From Caldovatus sediminis (GTDB taxonomy: Bacteria > Pseudomonadota > Alphaproteobacteria > Acetobacterales > Acetobacteraceae), in NCBI RefSeq assembly GCF_014644455.1, contig NZ_BMKS01000003.1, positions 213,930 to 277,929 of the forward strand: a DNA stretch of 64,000 nucleotides. Direction: 5' to 3'. A model generated the notes under the pieces. That model did no database searches, was not told where the DNA came from, and saw nothing but the letters and a program-made list of their open reading frames with translations. Below are positions 11,574 through 23,260 of the stretch, piece after piece. A program made the position numbers and the translations under genes. Numbering within the stretch: position 1 is the stretch's first letter; every line of letters begins with the position of its first letter.

Positions 11574-11583
11574 GGGCGCAGCG

Positions 11584-12897
<1,314 letters not shown>

Positions 12898-12903
12898 CGC
12901 GCG

Positions 12904-14973
12904 ATGGCGAAGGTCACGGTTGACGGGATCGAGGTCGAGGTCCCGAACGGCGCGACGGTGCTCCAGGCCTGCGAGGCGGCGGGCAAGGAGATCCCGCGCT
13001 TTTGCTACCACGAGCGGCTCTCGATCGCCGGCAATTGCCGCATGTGCCTGGTCGAGCTGGAGAAGGCGCCGAAGCCGATCGCCTCCTGCGCCTATCCTGT
13101 CGCCGACGGCATGGTGATCCGCACCGACAGCCCGATGGTGCGCAACGCGCGCCGCGGGGTGATGGAATTCCTGCTGATCAACCACCCGCTCGACTGCCCG
13201 ATCTGCGACCAGGGCGGCGAGTGCGACCTGCAGGACCAGGCCTATGCCTACGGCATGGACCGCTCGCGCTTCCGCGAGGCGAAGCGATCCGTGAAGGACA
13301 AGTACGTCGGGCCGCTGATCAAGACCATCATGACGCGGTGCATCCACTGCACCCGCTGCATCCGCTTCTCGCAGGAGGTCGCCGGCGTGCCGGAACTCGG
13401 CGCGACGGGCCGCGGCGAGGCGATGGAGGTCGGCACCTATGTCGAGCAGGCGCTGCACACCGAGCTCTCCGGCAACCTGATCGACATCTGCCCGGTCGGC
13501 GCGCTGACCAGCCGGCCCTACGCCTACGTCTCGCGCCCATGGGAACTGCGCAAGACCGACAGCGTGGATGTCCTGGACGCGGTCGGCTGCAACATCCGCG
13601 TGGACAGCCGCGGGCCGGAGGTGCTGCGCATCCTGCCGCGCACCAACGACGAGGTGAACGAGGAGTGGCTCGGCGACCGCTCCCGCTTCGCGATTGATGG
13701 GCTGAAGCGCCGCCGTCTCGACCGGCCCTGGGTGCGCAAGGACGGCCGCCTCGCGCCGGCGACCTGGCCGGAGGCTTTCGCCGCCATCGCGCGTCGGCTG
13801 ACGGCCCTGCCCGGGCACCGCATCGGCGCTGTCGCGGGCGATCTCGCCGATGCCGAGGCGATCATCGCGCTGAAGGACCTGATGGCGGCGCTCGGCAGCG
13901 CGAACCTGGACTGCCGCCAGGATGGCGCGGCGCTCGATGCCTCGCGCCGCGACTTCTACCTGTTCAACACCTCCATCGCCGGGATCGAGGAGGCGGACGC
14001 GCTGCTGATCGTCGGCAGCAACCCGCGCGTCGAGGCGCCGGTCCTGAACGCGCGCATCCGCAAGCGCGCCATCGCCGGCAAGCCGTTCCCCGTCGGATAC
14101 ATCGGCCCGCGCGTCGTGAACCTCACCTATCCGGCGGATCATCTGGGAGAGGGGCCGGCCGCGCTGCGCGCCCTCCTTGGCGGCGCGCACCCCTTCGCCG
14201 AGACGCTCCGCAAGGCGGAGCGGCCGATGCTGATCCTCGGCCGCGGCGCGGTCGCGCGCGCCGACGGCGCGGCGGTGCTGGCGGCAGCGTGGCGGCTCGC
14301 GGTCGAGACCGGGATGCTCAAGCCGGACTGGCACGGCTTCAACCTGCTGCACCTGTTCGGCGGCCAGGTCGGGGCGCTCGACCTCGGCTTCGTGCCGGGG
14401 GAGGGTGGCAAGGACCTCGCGGCGATGCTCGCGGGCGACGTGGACGCGCTGTGGCTGCTCGGCGCCGACGGGTTCGATCCGGCGCGCATCCCGCCCTCGA
14501 CCTTCGTCATCTACCAGGGCCACCATGGCGACCGCGCGGCCGCGCGCGCCGACGTGATCCTGCCTGGCGCCGCCTACACGGAGAAGGACGGCACCTACGT
14601 CAACACCGAGGGCCGGGTGCAGCGCGGCTACCTTGCGGTGCATCCTCCAGGCGAGGCGCGTGAGGACTGGCGGATCATCCGCGCCTTCAGCGAAGGCATC
14701 GGCAGGCGTCTTCCCTACGACGATCTCGCCGGGTTGCGCGCGCGACTGGTCGAGGCGAATCCGGTGTTCGGCACGGTCGGGACGCTGGAGCGACGCGGCG
14801 GCGCCGACCTTCGAGGCCCTGCCGGCGATCCCGCCGCGATGGGCGAGAGCCCCTTCGTCCTGCCGATCGCGAACTACTACCAGGCCGACGCGATCAGCCG
14901 CGCTTCCGACACCATGGCCGAGTGCGCGCGCGTCTACGGCAGCGGCGCGCACGCCAGGCTGGCGGCGGAGTGA
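12904..14973 (+). CDS. nuoG: NADH-quinone oxidoreductase subunit G
   Basis: The 689-residue iron-sulfur subunit carries several clusters of the electron chain. The N-terminal ferredoxin domain has Cys34, Cys45, Cys48 and Cys62 (N1b). N5 ligands are His94, Cys98, Cys101 and Cys107, and N4 ligands are Cys146, Cys149, Cys152 and Cys196. The C-terminal part is the molybdopterin-oxidoreductase-like fold, without an obvious cofactor site. Length matches the mitochondrial/alphaproteobacterial 75-kDa type rather than the longer E. coli type, and I see no sign of the extra N7 cluster. It starts 6 bases after nuoF. Confidence 0.97.
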   Translation: MAKVTVDGIEVEVPNGATVLQACEAAGKEIPRFCYHERLSIAGNCRMCLVELEKAPKPIASCAYPVADGMVIRTDSPMVRNARRGVMEFLLINHPLDCPICDQGGECDLQDQAYAYGMDRSRFREAKRSVKDKYVGPLIKTIMTRCIHCTRCIRFSQEVAGVPELGATGRGEAMEVGTYVEQALHTELSGNLIDICPVGALTSRPYAYVSRPWELRKTDSVDVLDAVGCNIRVDSRGPEVLRILPRTNDEVNEEWLGDRSRFAIDGLKRRRLDRPWVRKDGRLAPATWPEAFAAIARRLTALPGHRIGAVAGDLADAEAIIALKDLMAALGSANLDCRQDGAALDASRRDFYLFNTSIAGIEEADALLIVGSNPRVEAPVLNARIRKRAIAGKPFPVGYIGPRVVNLTYPADHLGEGPAALRALLGGAHPFAETLRKAERPMLILGRGAVARADGAAVLAAAWRLAVETGMLKPDWHGFNLLHLFGGQVGALDLGFVPGEGGKDLAAMLAGDVDALWLLGADGFDPARIPPSTFVIYQGHHGDRAAARADVILPGAAYTEKDGTYVNTEGRVQRGYLAVHPPGEAREDWRIIRAFSEGIGRRLPYDDLAGLRARLVEANPVFGTVGTLERRGGADLRGPAGDPAAMGESPFVLPIANYYQADAISRASDTMAECARVYGSGAHARLAAE

Positions 14974-14982
14974 GACCGGACG

Positions 14983-15993
14983 ATGGACGCCTTCCTCGCC
15001 TCTCCCGCCGGCCAGGCCGCCATCACCGTCGGCCACGCGCTTGCCATCCTGGTGCCGCTGCTGATCGCCGTCGCCTACGTCACCTGGGCGGAGCGCAAGG
15101 TCCTGGCGGCGATGCAGCTCCGCAAGGGGCCGAACGTCGTCGGACCCTTCGGCCTTTTGCAGCCTTTCGCCGACGCGCTGAAGGGCATCTTCAAGGAGAC
15201 GGTGATCCCGACCGGCGCCAACCGCCTGCTGTTCCTGCTCGCGCCGATGATCACGGTGACGCTCGCGCTGATCGCCTGGGCGGTGATTCCGGTGGCGGAC
15301 GGCTGGGCGGCGGCCGACATCAACGTCGGCGTCCTCTACCTGTTCGCGATCTCCTCGCTCGGCGTGTATGGCATCATCATCGCCGGCTGGGCGAGCAACT
15401 CGAAGTACGCCTTCCTCGGCGCGCTGCGCTCGGCGGCGCAGATGGTGAGCTACGAGGTCTCGATCGGCTTCGTCCTCGTCACCGTCCTGCTCTGGGCCGG
15501 CTCGCTGAACCTGAACGAGATTGTCCGGGCGCAGGAAAAGGTCTGGTTCTTCATCCCGCTCTTCCCGATGTTCGTGGTGTTCTTCGTCTCGGCCCTGGCC
15601 GAGACCAACCGCGCGCCCTTCGACCTGCCCGAGGGGGAGAGCGAGCTGGTCGCCGGGTTCTTCGTCGAGTACAGCACGATCGGCTTCACGCTGTTCTTCC
15701 TCGGCGAGTACGCGAACATCGTGCTGATGTCGGCCCTGACGACGATCCTGTTCATGGGGGGCTGGCAGCCGCCGCTGCACGTGGAGCCCTTCACCTGGAT
15801 CCCGGGCGCGGTCTGGTTCATCCTGAAGACGGCGTTCTTCGTCTTCCTGTTCATCTGGGTGCGCGCGACCTTCCCGCGCTACCGCTACGACCAGCTGATG
15901 CGCCTGGGCTGGAAGGTGTTCCTCCCGCTCAGCCTGTTCTGGCTGGTCGTGACCGCCGCCCTGCTGAAGCTGACCGGCTGGCTCCCGGCATGA
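14983..15993 (+). CDS. nuoH: NADH-quinone oxidoreductase subunit H
   Basis: The 336-residue membrane subunit (about 8-9 helices) forms the floor of the quinone tunnel. Conserved sequences include [32 protein letters not shown] and, later, [24 protein letters not shown], with acidic residues thought to couple redox to proton transfer. It starts 9 bases after nuoG and has normal length. Confidence 0.97.
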   Translation: MDAFLASPAGQAAITVGHALAILVPLLIAVAYVTWAERKVLAAMQLRKGPNVVGPFGLLQPFADALKGIFKETVIPTGANRLLFLLAPMITVTLALIAWAVIPVADGWAAADINVGVLYLFAISSLGVYGIIIAGWASNSKYAFLGALRSAAQMVSYEVSIGFVLVTVLLWAGSLNLNEIVRAQEKVWFFIPLFPMFVVFFVSALAETNRAPFDLPEGESELVAGFFVEYSTIGFTLFFLGEYANIVLMSALTTILFMGGWQPPLHVEPFTWIPGAVWFILKTAFFVFLFIWVRATFPRYRYDQLMRLGWKVFLPLSLFWLVVTAALLKLTGWLPA

Positions 15994-16063
15994 GGACGCC
16001 GCGCCGCCGCCGGGCCGCATCCATGGGCGGGGCCGCGCTGCGCCCCGCCGCGAGGTGAAAAAG

Positions 16064-16555
16064 ATGGCCGCACTCGACCGCGCCGCCCGCAGCATGCTGC
16101 TCTCCGAGCTGCTCTCGGGCATGATGCTGACGCTGAAGTACTTCTTCACGAAGCCGGCGGCGACGCTGAACTATCCTTACGAGCGTTACCCCCTGTCCCC
16201 GCGCTTCAAGGGCGAACACGCGCTGCGCCGCTACCCGAACGGCGAGGAGCGCTGCATCGCCTGCAAGCTGTGCGAGGCGGTCTGCCCCGCGCTCGCCATC
16301 ACCATCGAGGCCGAGCCCCGCGAGGACGGCTCCCGCCGCACGACGCGCTACGACATCGACATGACGAAGTGCATCTACTGCGGCCTCTGCGAGGAAGCCT
16401 GCCCGGTGGACGCGATCGTCGAGGGCCCGAACCTCGAATTTGCTACCGAGACGCGCGAGGAGCTCTTCTACCAGAAGGAGAAGCTGCTCGAGAACGGCGA
16501 TCGCTGGGAGCCGATCATCGCCGAGCGCCTGCGCCTCGACGCACCCTATCGGTGA
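16064..16555 (+). CDS. nuoI: NADH-quinone oxidoreductase subunit I
   Basis: The 163-residue subunit carries two [4Fe-4S] clusters (N6a, N6b) that pass electrons to N2. The ferredoxin motifs are [12 protein letters not shown] (Cys64, 67, 70, 74) and [12 protein letters not shown] (Cys103, 106, 109, 113). ATG 16064 is preferred over an in-frame GTG at 16055 because that GTG lies inside the GAGGTGA Shine-Dalgarno of the ATG. The 70-base gap after nuoH is the largest within the operon. Confidence 0.96.
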   Translation: MAALDRAARSMLLSELLSGMMLTLKYFFTKPAATLNYPYERYPLSPRFKGEHALRRYPNGEERCIACKLCEAVCPALAITIEAEPREDGSRRTTRYDIDMTKCIYCGLCEEACPVDAIVEGPNLEFATETREELFYQKEKLLENGDRWEPIIAERLRLDAPYR

Positions 16556-16565
16556 GGCCGCCGGG

Positions 16566-17264
16566 ATGCTCGCCGCCATAGCGTTCTACGCCTTCGCCGC
16601 CGTGCTCGTCGCCTCGGCGGCCATGGTCGTCACCGCGCGCAATCCGGTGCACTCGGTGCTGTTCCTCATCCTCGCCTTCTTCAACGCGGCGGGTCTGTTC
16701 CTGATCGCGGGGGCCGAGTTCCTCGCGATGATTCTGGTCATCGTCTACGTCGGGGCCGTCGCCGTGCTGTTCCTGTTCGTGGTGATGATGCTCGACGTGG
16801 ACTTCGCGCGGCTGCGCGAGGGCTTCCAGCGCTACGCGCCGATCGGCCTCGTGGTCGGCGCCGTGCTGTTCCTCGAGCTCGCCTTCGTGCTCTGGGCGTG
16901 GAGCCCGGCGCCGGAGGCGGCCGGCCTGCGCCTGCACCCGAACCCCGGCGCCGAAGTCACCAACACCGAGGCCCTGGCGCGCATCCTCTACACCGACAAT
17001 GTGCTGCTGTTCCAGGCGGCGGGGATCATCCTGCTCGTCGCGATGATCGGCGCGATCGTGCTCACGCTGCGCGAGCGGCCCGGCACCCGCAGGCAGGATG
17101 CCGCAGCGCAGATCGCCCGCGCCCCGGGCGAGACCGTCGTGCTTCGCAAGGTGCCGACCGGTGCCGGCCTCAGGGTCCTCGGCATCCTCCGCCCGCCGCC
17201 GGCCGAGGAGCCGAAACCGCTGCCGGAGCCCGAGCACCACGGCCATGGCGAGGGGCGTCACTGA
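16566..17264 (+). CDS. nuoJ: NADH-quinone oxidoreductase subunit J
   Basis: The 232-residue membrane subunit has five predicted helices. The pi-bulge helix region [29 protein letters not shown] is conserved and important for coupling. The C-terminus after residue 180 is a soluble extension of about 50 residues, rich in Pro and Glu and ending in the His-rich [13 protein letters not shown] 16566 starts 10 bases after the nuoI stop. Confidence 0.95.
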   Translation: MLAAIAFYAFAAVLVASAAMVVTARNPVHSVLFLILAFFNAAGLFLIAGAEFLAMILVIVYVGAVAVLFLFVVMMLDVDFARLREGFQRYAPIGLVVGAVLFLELAFVLWAWSPAPEAAGLRLHPNPGAEVTNTEALARILYTDNVLLFQAAGIILLVAMIGAIVLTLRERPGTRRQDAAAQIARAPGETVVLRKVPTGAGLRVLGILRPPPAEEPKPLPEPEHHGHGEGRH

Positions 17265-17265
17265 G

Positions 17266-17574
17266 ATGGCCATCACTCTCGCGCACTATCTCGTCGTCGC
17301 GGCGATCCTCTTCGTCCTTGGCGTGTTCGGCATCTTCCTGAACCGGAAGAACGTCATCGTCATCCTGATGTCGATCGAGCTGATCCTGCTCGCCGTGAAC
17401 CTCAACCTCGTGGCCTTCTCCGCGGCGCTCGACGACCTCACGGGGCAGGTCTTTGCGATGTTCGTGCTGACCGTCGCCGCTGCGGAGGCGGCGATCGGCC
17501 TCGCCATCGTGGTGGTCTACTTCCGCAACAAGGGCAGCATCGAGGTCGAGGAGATCTCGACCCTCAAGGGCTGA
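17266..17574 (+). CDS. nuoK: NADH-quinone oxidoreductase subunit K
   Basis: The 102-residue MrpC-like membrane subunit has three helices and exact family length. Conserved membrane glutamates are visible in [14 protein letters not shown] and [21 protein letters not shown] lies 11-16 bases upstream of the ATG, and the gene begins one base after the nuoJ stop. Confidence 0.96.
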   Translation: MAITLAHYLVVAAILFVLGVFGIFLNRKNVIVILMSIELILLAVNLNLVAFSAALDDLTGQVFAMFVLTVAAAEAAIGLAIVVVYFRNKGSIEVEEISTLKG

Positions 17575-17586
17575 GCGAGCAGAGGC

Positions 17587-19503
17587 ATGTACGTCGGCGC
17601 CGTCTTCTTCCCGCTCCTCGGGGCGTGCATCTCGGGCTTCCTCGGCCCCTGGATCGGGCCCGTGGCGGCCCGCTGGTCCACCGTGGTCTTCATGGGCCTG
17701 GCGGCGGCCAGCGGCGTGTCCGCCTTCTTCGCCGTGGCGTTCGGCGGCGAGCCAACGACGGTGCCGATCGTCACCTGGATCGCGACGGGCGGGCTCGAGG
17801 TCGCCTGGGCGCTGCGTTACGACACGCTGAGCGCGGTGATGGTCGGGATGGTGACCTTCGTCTCCTTCCTGATCCACCTCTACAGCGTCGGCTACATGGC
17901 GCACGACGAGACGCAGTCTCGCTTCTTTGCCTACCTCTCGCTGTTCACCTTCATGATGCTGATGCTGGTGACGGCGGACAACCTCGTACAGCTCTTCTTT
18001 GGCTGGGAAGGGGTGGGCCTCGCGAGCTACCTGCTGATCGGCTACTGGTACGAGCGCGAGAGCGCGAACGCCGCGGCGATCAAGGCCTTCGTGGTCAACC
18101 GCGTGGGCGACTTCTTCTTCATGCTCGGCGTCGCACTCACCTTCTGGACCTTCGGCAGCCTCGAGTTCGCCTCGATCTTTGGTGCGGTGGACCAGCACCT
18201 CGGCGACCGCTTCCTCGGCGTGCCGACGATCGAGCTGATCGCGGTGCTGCTTTTCCTCGGCGCCTGCGGCAAGTCGGCGCAGATCGGCCTGCACACCTGG
18301 CTGCCCGACGCGATGGAGGGCCCGACGCCGGTCTCGGCGCTGATCCATGCGGCGACCATGGTGACGGCCGGCGTGTTCCTGGTCGCCCGGATGTCCCCGC
18401 TGTTCGAGTACGCGCCGACGGCGCTCGCCGTCGCCACGGTCGTCGGCGCGGCGACGGCCTTCTTCGCCGCGACCGTCGGTTGCGTGCAGAACGACATAAA
18501 GCGGATCATCGCCTACTCCACCTGCTCGCAGCTCGGCTACATGTTCTTCGCCGCCGGCGTCGGCGCCTATCAGGCGGCGATCTTCCACCTCTTTACCCAC
18601 GCCTTCTTCAAGGCGCTGCTCTTCCTCGGGGCGGGCTCGGTGATCCACGCGATGAGCGACGAACAGGACATCCGCCGTATGGGCGGGATCTGGACGAGGA
18701 TCCCGGTGACCTACGCGGTGATGTGGGTGGGATCGCTGGCGCTCGCCGGCATCCCGTTTTTTGCCGGCTACTACTCTAAGGACGCGATCCTCGAGGCCGC
18801 CTTCGCCTCCCACTCCGCGACCGGCATGCTGGCCTTCGTGCTCGGCCTCGCCGCTGCCTTCCTCACCGCCTTCTACTCATGGCGACTGCTGATCCTCGTC
18901 TTCCACGGCGCGCCGCGGGCCGACCACCACGTGATGGAGCACGTGCACGAGAGCCCTCTCGTGATGCTCGTGCCGCTGCTCGTGCTCGCGGCGGGCGCGG
19001 TGCTGATCGGCTACCTCTTCGCGCCCTTTTTCATCGGCGGCGCCTGGGAAGGCTTCTGGGCCGGATCGATCCACAACGCCCCGCACAACCACATCATGCA
19101 CGACATGCACGAGGTGCCGGCCTGGGTGCCGCTTGCCCCAGCTGCGGCCGGCCTCGGCGGGATCGCGCTGGCCTACGTCCTCTACATGCTCGCGCCGGGC
19201 GTGCCTGCACGGCTCGCCGCCAGCTTCCGCGGGATCTATCTGTTCCTGCTGAACAAGTGGTACTTCGACGAGCTGTATGACGCGATCTTCGTCCGCCCGG
19301 CCCGGGCCGTCGCGCGCTTCGCCTTCCGCGTCGGAGACCAGCGGATCATCGACGGCGTGCCGAACGGCGCGGCGACGCTGGTTGTGGATGCCGCGCGCGG
19401 CGCGGCGCGGATCCAGACCGGACGGGTGGCGAACTACGCCTTCGCCATGATTATCGGGCTCGTGCTGTTCGTCTCGCTGCTCTACCTCGGGACCACCCGC
19501 TGA
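17587..19503 (+). CDS. nuoL: NADH-quinone oxidoreductase subunit L (antiporter-like)
   Basis: The 638-residue distal proton-pumping subunit belongs to the MrpA/NuoL family, with about 16 helices including the long lateral helix at the C-terminus. Conserved segments are LFFGWEGVGLASYLLIGYWYE, KSAQIGLHTWLPDAMEGPTPVSALIHAATMV and DIKRIIAYSTCSQLGYMF, carrying the key Glu, Lys and His residues. A His-rich loop (NAPHNHIMHDMHE) precedes the C-terminal part. The stop overlaps the nuoM start (TGATG). Confidence 0.97.
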   Translation: MYVGAVFFPLLGACISGFLGPWIGPVAARWSTVVFMGLAAASGVSAFFAVAFGGEPTTVPIVTWIATGGLEVAWALRYDTLSAVMVGMVTFVSFLIHLYSVGYMAHDETQSRFFAYLSLFTFMMLMLVTADNLVQLFFGWEGVGLASYLLIGYWYERESANAAAIKAFVVNRVGDFFFMLGVALTFWTFGSLEFASIFGAVDQHLGDRFLGVPTIELIAVLLFLGACGKSAQIGLHTWLPDAMEGPTPVSALIHAATMVTAGVFLVARMSPLFEYAPTALAVATVVGAATAFFAATVGCVQNDIKRIIAYSTCSQLGYMFFAAGVGAYQAAIFHLFTHAFFKALLFLGAGSVIHAMSDEQDIRRMGGIWTRIPVTYAVMWVGSLALAGIPFFAGYYSKDAILEAAFASHSATGMLAFVLGLAAAFLTAFYSWRLLILVFHGAPRADHHVMEHVHESPLVMLVPLLVLAAGAVLIGYLFAPFFIGGAWEGFWAGSIHNAPHNHIMHDMHEVPAWVPLAPAAAGLGGIALAYVLYMLAPGVPARLAASFRGIYLFLLNKWYFDELYDAIFVRPARAVARFAFRVGDQRIIDGVPNGAATLVVDAARGAARIQTGRVANYAFAMIIGLVLFVSLLYLGTTR

Positions 19504-21026
19504 TGAACGCCGCCGGCTTCCCGCTGCTCTCGCTCGTCACCTTCCTGCCGCTGGCCGGCGCCCTCATCATCGCCTCGGTGCGCGGCGAGGAGCGGGTGGT
19601 CGCCTCCAACGCGCGCTGGACGGCGCTCTGGACGAGTCTCATCACCTTCGGCTTGTCGCTGATACTCTGGTTCCGGTTCGACCGCTCCTCGCCGGAGCTG
19701 CAGTTCGTCGAGCGGCTGGAATGGCTGCCGGGCTACGGCGTCGCCTATGCGATGGGCGTGGACGGCCTGTCGGTGCTGTTCGTCCTGCTCTGCACCGCGC
19801 TGACACCGCTCTGCGTCCTCGCCTCCTGGGAGAGCGTCGAGCATCGGGTGCGGGAGTACATGGCGGCCTTCCTCGTACTCGAGACCGCCATGGTGGGCTT
19901 CTTCTGCGCCACCGATCTGCTGCTGTTCTTCCTCTTCTTCGAGATGGTACTGATCCCGATGTTCCTCATCATCGGGGTCTGGGGCGGGCCGCGCCGCGTG
20001 TACGCCGCGTTCAAGTTTTTCCTCTACACCCTCGCGGGCAGCCTGCTGATGCTGCTCGCCATCATCTTCCTGTGGGGCCAGGCCGGCACTACCGATATTC
20101 CGGCGCTGATCGAGGCGGGCGTGGAGCCGCGCTACCAGATCTGGCTGTTCCTCGCCTTCCTTGCCGCCTTCGCGGTGAAGGTGCCGATGTGGCCGGTCCA
20201 CACCTGGCTGCCGGACGCGCATGTGGAGGCGCCGACCGCGGGCTCCGTCATCCTCGCCGGCGTGCTGCTGAAGCTCGGCGGCTACGGCTTCCTGCGCCTA
20301 TCCGTGCCGCTGTTCCCCCATGCCTCGGTGGAGCTGGCGCCGCTCATCTTCGCGCTCTCGGTGGTCGCCATCGTCTACACCTCCTTTGTCGCCCTGGCGC
20401 AGGAGGACATGAAGAAGCTGATCGCATACTCCTCGGTCGCCCATATGGGCATCGTCACGCTCGGCATTTTCACCTTCAACCATCAGGGCCTCTCGGGCGC
20501 GGTGTTCCAGATGCTGGCGCACGGCGTGGTCTCGGCAGCGCTCTTCCTCTGCGTCGGAGTGCTCTACGACCGCGTGCACTCGCGCGACATCGCGCGGTAC
20601 GGAGGGGTGGCGAAGGTGATGCCGGCCTTCGCGGCGGTGTTCATGCTGTTCTCGATGGCGAACGTGGCGCTGCCCGGCACGGCGAATTTCGTCGGCGAGT
20701 TCCTGGTCATCGTCTCGGCAATGCGGGTCAACTTCTGGCTCGCCTTCGGCGCCGCCCTCGGCATGATCCTCGGTGCCGCCTACACGCTCTGGCTCTACCG
20801 AAGGGTCGCCTTCGGGCGCATCATGCGCGAGGACATCCGCGGCCTCCTCGACATGAGCCCGCGTGAGCACGCGGTCTTCGCGCCGCTGGTCCTGCTCGTG
20901 CTGTGGATGGGCGTCTATCCGCAGTCCTTCCTCTCCTTCTTCGAGGTCAGCGTCGCCGCGCTCGTCCAGCAGCACGAGGCGGCAGTCGGCGCCGCCCAGC
21001 GCCTCGCGGAGACCCTTTCCCGATGA
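19503..21026 (+). CDS. nuoM: NADH-quinone oxidoreductase subunit M (antiporter-like)
   Basis: The 507-residue proton-pumping membrane subunit of complex I has conserved blocks FFLFFEMVLIPMFLIIGVWGG, KVPMWPVHTWLPDAHVEAPTAGSVILAGVLLKLGGYG and MKKLIAYSSVAHMG. These include the conserved Glu on helix 5 and Lys on helix 7 used in proton transfer. Start and stop codons overlap with nuoL and nuoN, implying coupled translation. Confidence 0.97.
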   Translation: MNAAGFPLLSLVTFLPLAGALIIASVRGEERVVASNARWTALWTSLITFGLSLILWFRFDRSSPELQFVERLEWLPGYGVAYAMGVDGLSVLFVLLCTALTPLCVLASWESVEHRVREYMAAFLVLETAMVGFFCATDLLLFFLFFEMVLIPMFLIIGVWGGPRRVYAAFKFFLYTLAGSLLMLLAIIFLWGQAGTTDIPALIEAGVEPRYQIWLFLAFLAAFAVKVPMWPVHTWLPDAHVEAPTAGSVILAGVLLKLGGYGFLRLSVPLFPHASVELAPLIFALSVVAIVYTSFVALAQEDMKKLIAYSSVAHMGIVTLGIFTFNHQGLSGAVFQMLAHGVVSAALFLCVGVLYDRVHSRDIARYGGVAKVMPAFAAVFMLFSMANVALPGTANFVGEFLVIVSAMRVNFWLAFGAALGMILGAAYTLWLYRRVAFGRIMREDIRGLLDMSPREHAVFAPLVLLVLWMGVYPQSFLSFFEVSVAALVQQHEAAVGAAQRLAETLSR

Positions 21027-22480
21027 TGAACTGGTCCCTCGCGCTGCCGGAACTCGTGCTGGCCTGCGCCGGCCTCGTCATTCTCGCCATCGCGGTGCTG
21101 CCGCGGCGGCAGGACATGTTCTTCCCCGCCTCCATGGCGGTCGTCGGCGCGCTGGTGCTCGCCGCCGTGCTCGTGCTGGGGCAGGGGGAGGGCACCGCCT
21201 TCATGGGCCAGTACGTCAGCGACGCCTTCGCCCGCTTCAGCAAGGTGCTGATCCTGGTCGGCGCCATGCTCGCCCTGACGCTCGCCCTCGACTTCAACGA
21301 GACCGACCGCGACCTCGCGCGCTTCGAGTACCCGGTCCTCCTCCTCTTCGCCGCGCTCGGCATGATGCTGATGGTGTCGGCGAACGACCTGATGACGCTC
21401 TACCTCGGGCTCGAGATGCAGTCGCTCGCGGCCTACGTGCTCGCCGCCTTCAATCGCGATTCCGAGCGCTCGGCGGAGGCGGGGCTGAAGTACTTCGTAC
21501 TCGGCGCGCTCGCCTCGGGCCTGCTGCTCTACGGCATGAGCCTGGTTTACGGCTTCGCCGGCACGACCAATTTCGACCGGCTGGCCGACATTCTCACCAC
21601 CGGGCACGCGGCCTCGCTCGGCCTCGTCATCGGCCTGGTCTTCGTCCTCGCCGGGCTGGCCTTCAAGATCTCCGCCGTGCCCTTCCACATGTGGACGCCG
21701 GATGTCTATGAGGGCGCGCCGACCCCCGTCACCGCCTTCTTCGCCTCGGCCCCGAAGCTCGCCGCCGTCGCACTGCTGACGCGGGTGCTGGTGCAACCCT
21801 TCGGGGACCTCGGCATGCAGTGGGGGCAGGTGGTGTGGCTCGTCGCCGCCGGCTCGATGATCCTCGGCGCCGTCGCGGCGATCGGCCAGCACAACATCAA
21901 GCGGCTGATGGCCTATTCCTCGATCGGCAACATCGGCTACGCACTGATCGGCCTCGCCGTCGCCGCCTCGCCCGATCCGGCCGTGCGCGACGAGGGCATG
22001 CGCAGCCTACTGTTCTACATGGCGATATACCTGCTGATGACGCTCGGCGCCTTCGCCGTGCTCGCCGCGATGCGCCGGCGCGGCAGACCGGTGGAGGAGA
22101 TCGAGGACCTCGCCGGCCTCGCGCGCACCGATGTCAGCATGGCCATCTGGATGCTGGTCTTCATGTTCTCGATGGCCGGGGTGCCGCCGCTCGCCGGCTT
22201 CTGGTCCAAGCTCTTCGTCTTCCGGGCGGCGATCGAAGGGGGCTTCGTCTGGCTCGCCGTCATCGGCGTGGCGACCAGCGTGATCGCCGCCTACTACTAC
22301 CTGCGCATCGTGCGCGTGATGTTCTTCGATCCGCTGGCCGAGGCCGGCGCCCTGGATGCCCGGCCGGCGAGCCTTACCGTGGTGATGGCGGCGACCGGCC
22401 TGTTCACCGCGCTGTTTTCGATCGCGCCGGGGCCGCTGCTCGCCGCGGCGCAGGCCGCGGCCGCGGCCATCGTGGGGTGA
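21023..22480 (+). CDS. nuoN: NADH-quinone oxidoreductase subunit N (antiporter-like)
   Basis: The 485-residue third antiporter-like subunit of complex I has the conserved blocks LYLGLEMQSLAAYVLAAF, KISAVPFHMWTPDVYEGAPTPVTAF and IKRLMAYSSIGNIGYALIG. The start has two adjacent ATGs (21023 and 21026); 21023 makes an ATGA overlap with nuoM and is preferred. The end overlaps the birA GTG, so the operon continues into cofactor genes. Confidence 0.96.
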   Translation: MMNWSLALPELVLACAGLVILAIAVLPRRQDMFFPASMAVVGALVLAAVLVLGQGEGTAFMGQYVSDAFARFSKVLILVGAMLALTLALDFNETDRDLARFEYPVLLLFAALGMMLMVSANDLMTLYLGLEMQSLAAYVLAAFNRDSERSAEAGLKYFVLGALASGLLLYGMSLVYGFAGTTNFDRLADILTTGHAASLGLVIGLVFVLAGLAFKISAVPFHMWTPDVYEGAPTPVTAFFASAPKLAAVALLTRVLVQPFGDLGMQWGQVVWLVAAGSMILGAVAAIGQHNIKRLMAYSSIGNIGYALIGLAVAASPDPAVRDEGMRSLLFYMAIYLLMTLGAFAVLAAMRRRGRPVEEIEDLAGLARTDVSMAIWMLVFMFSMAGVPPLAGFWSKLFVFRAAIEGGFVWLAVIGVATSVIAAYYYLRIVRVMFFDPLAEAGALDARPASLTVVMAATGLFTALFSIAPGPLLAAAQAAAAAIVG

Positions 22481-23256
22481 CGGCGTCTCCGCTCCGGCCC
22501 TCCGCGCGCGCCCCCGGCGGCGCGTGCCCCCCCTGGCGGTTGCGCCTGCACGAGGAGCTGCCGAGCACCCAGGACGCGGTGCTGCGCGCGGCGGAGGCAG
22601 GCGAGCCGGAGGGGCTCGCCGTCCTCGCCCGCCGGCAGACCGCCGGCCGAGGCCGGGAGGGCCGGGGATGGGAGTCGCCCGTCGGCAACCTGCACCTCTC
22701 GGTCCTGCTCCGGCCGCGCGGGCCGGCGCAGCACGCGGCGCAGTGGGCGCTGCTCGCGGCGGTGGCGCTGGCGGAGGCGATCTCGCCCCGCCTGCCCGCG
22801 GGCATGGCGGCGGCGCTCGAGCTGAAATGGCCGAACGATGTCCTGCTCGGTGGGGCGAAGCTCGCGGGAATCCTCGCCGAGGCGGCGACCGGCCCGCGCG
22901 GCGGCCTTGCCTGGCTCGTCCTCGGCATCGGCACGAACCTGGCGCATGCCCCGCTCCTCCCCGGCGGGCGCGCGACCGTCTCGCTCGCCACGCTCGGCGC
23001 CGAACCGCCGGCGCCGGAGGTGTTCGCCGCCGAGCTGCTCGCCGCGCTCGACCGCTGGCGGCGCGTCCTGGCACGGGAGGGATTCGCCCCGATCCGGACG
23101 GCGTGGCTGGCGCACGGGCCGCGGCGCGGCACGCCGATGAGCGTGGCCGGCGCGACCGGCGCCTTTGCGGGTCTCGGGGAGGATGGCAGCCTGCTGCTCG
23201 CCGGCCCCGACGGCGGCATCCGCGCGCTGCGGACGGGCGAGGTGGAGGCGGGCTGA
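22477..23256 (+). CDS. birA: biotin--[acetyl-CoA-carboxylase] ligase (monofunctional BirA)
   Basis: The 259-residue enzyme activates biotin to biotinyl-AMP and attaches it to the lysine of the AccB biotin carboxyl carrier domain. The biotin/ATP loop GRGREGRGW (57-65) and KWPND (117-121), with [11 protein letters not shown] following, are diagnostic. There is no N-terminal helix-turn-helix, so it is a group I ligase that cannot repress transcription. Start GTG 22477 overlaps the nuoN TGA (GTGA), a position conserved in many alphaproteobacteria. Confidence 0.93.
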   Translation: MTASPLRPSARAPGGACPPWRLRLHEELPSTQDAVLRAAEAGEPEGLAVLARRQTAGRGREGRGWESPVGNLHLSVLLRPRGPAQHAAQWALLAAVALAEAISPRLPAGMAAALELKWPNDVLLGGAKLAGILAEAATGPRGGLAWLVLGIGTNLAHAPLLPGGRATVSLATLGAEPPAPEVFAAELLAALDRWRRVLAREGFAPIRTAWLAHGPRRGTPMSVAGATGAFAGLGEDGSLLLAGPDGGIRALRTGEVEAG

Positions 23257-23260
23257 ACCT

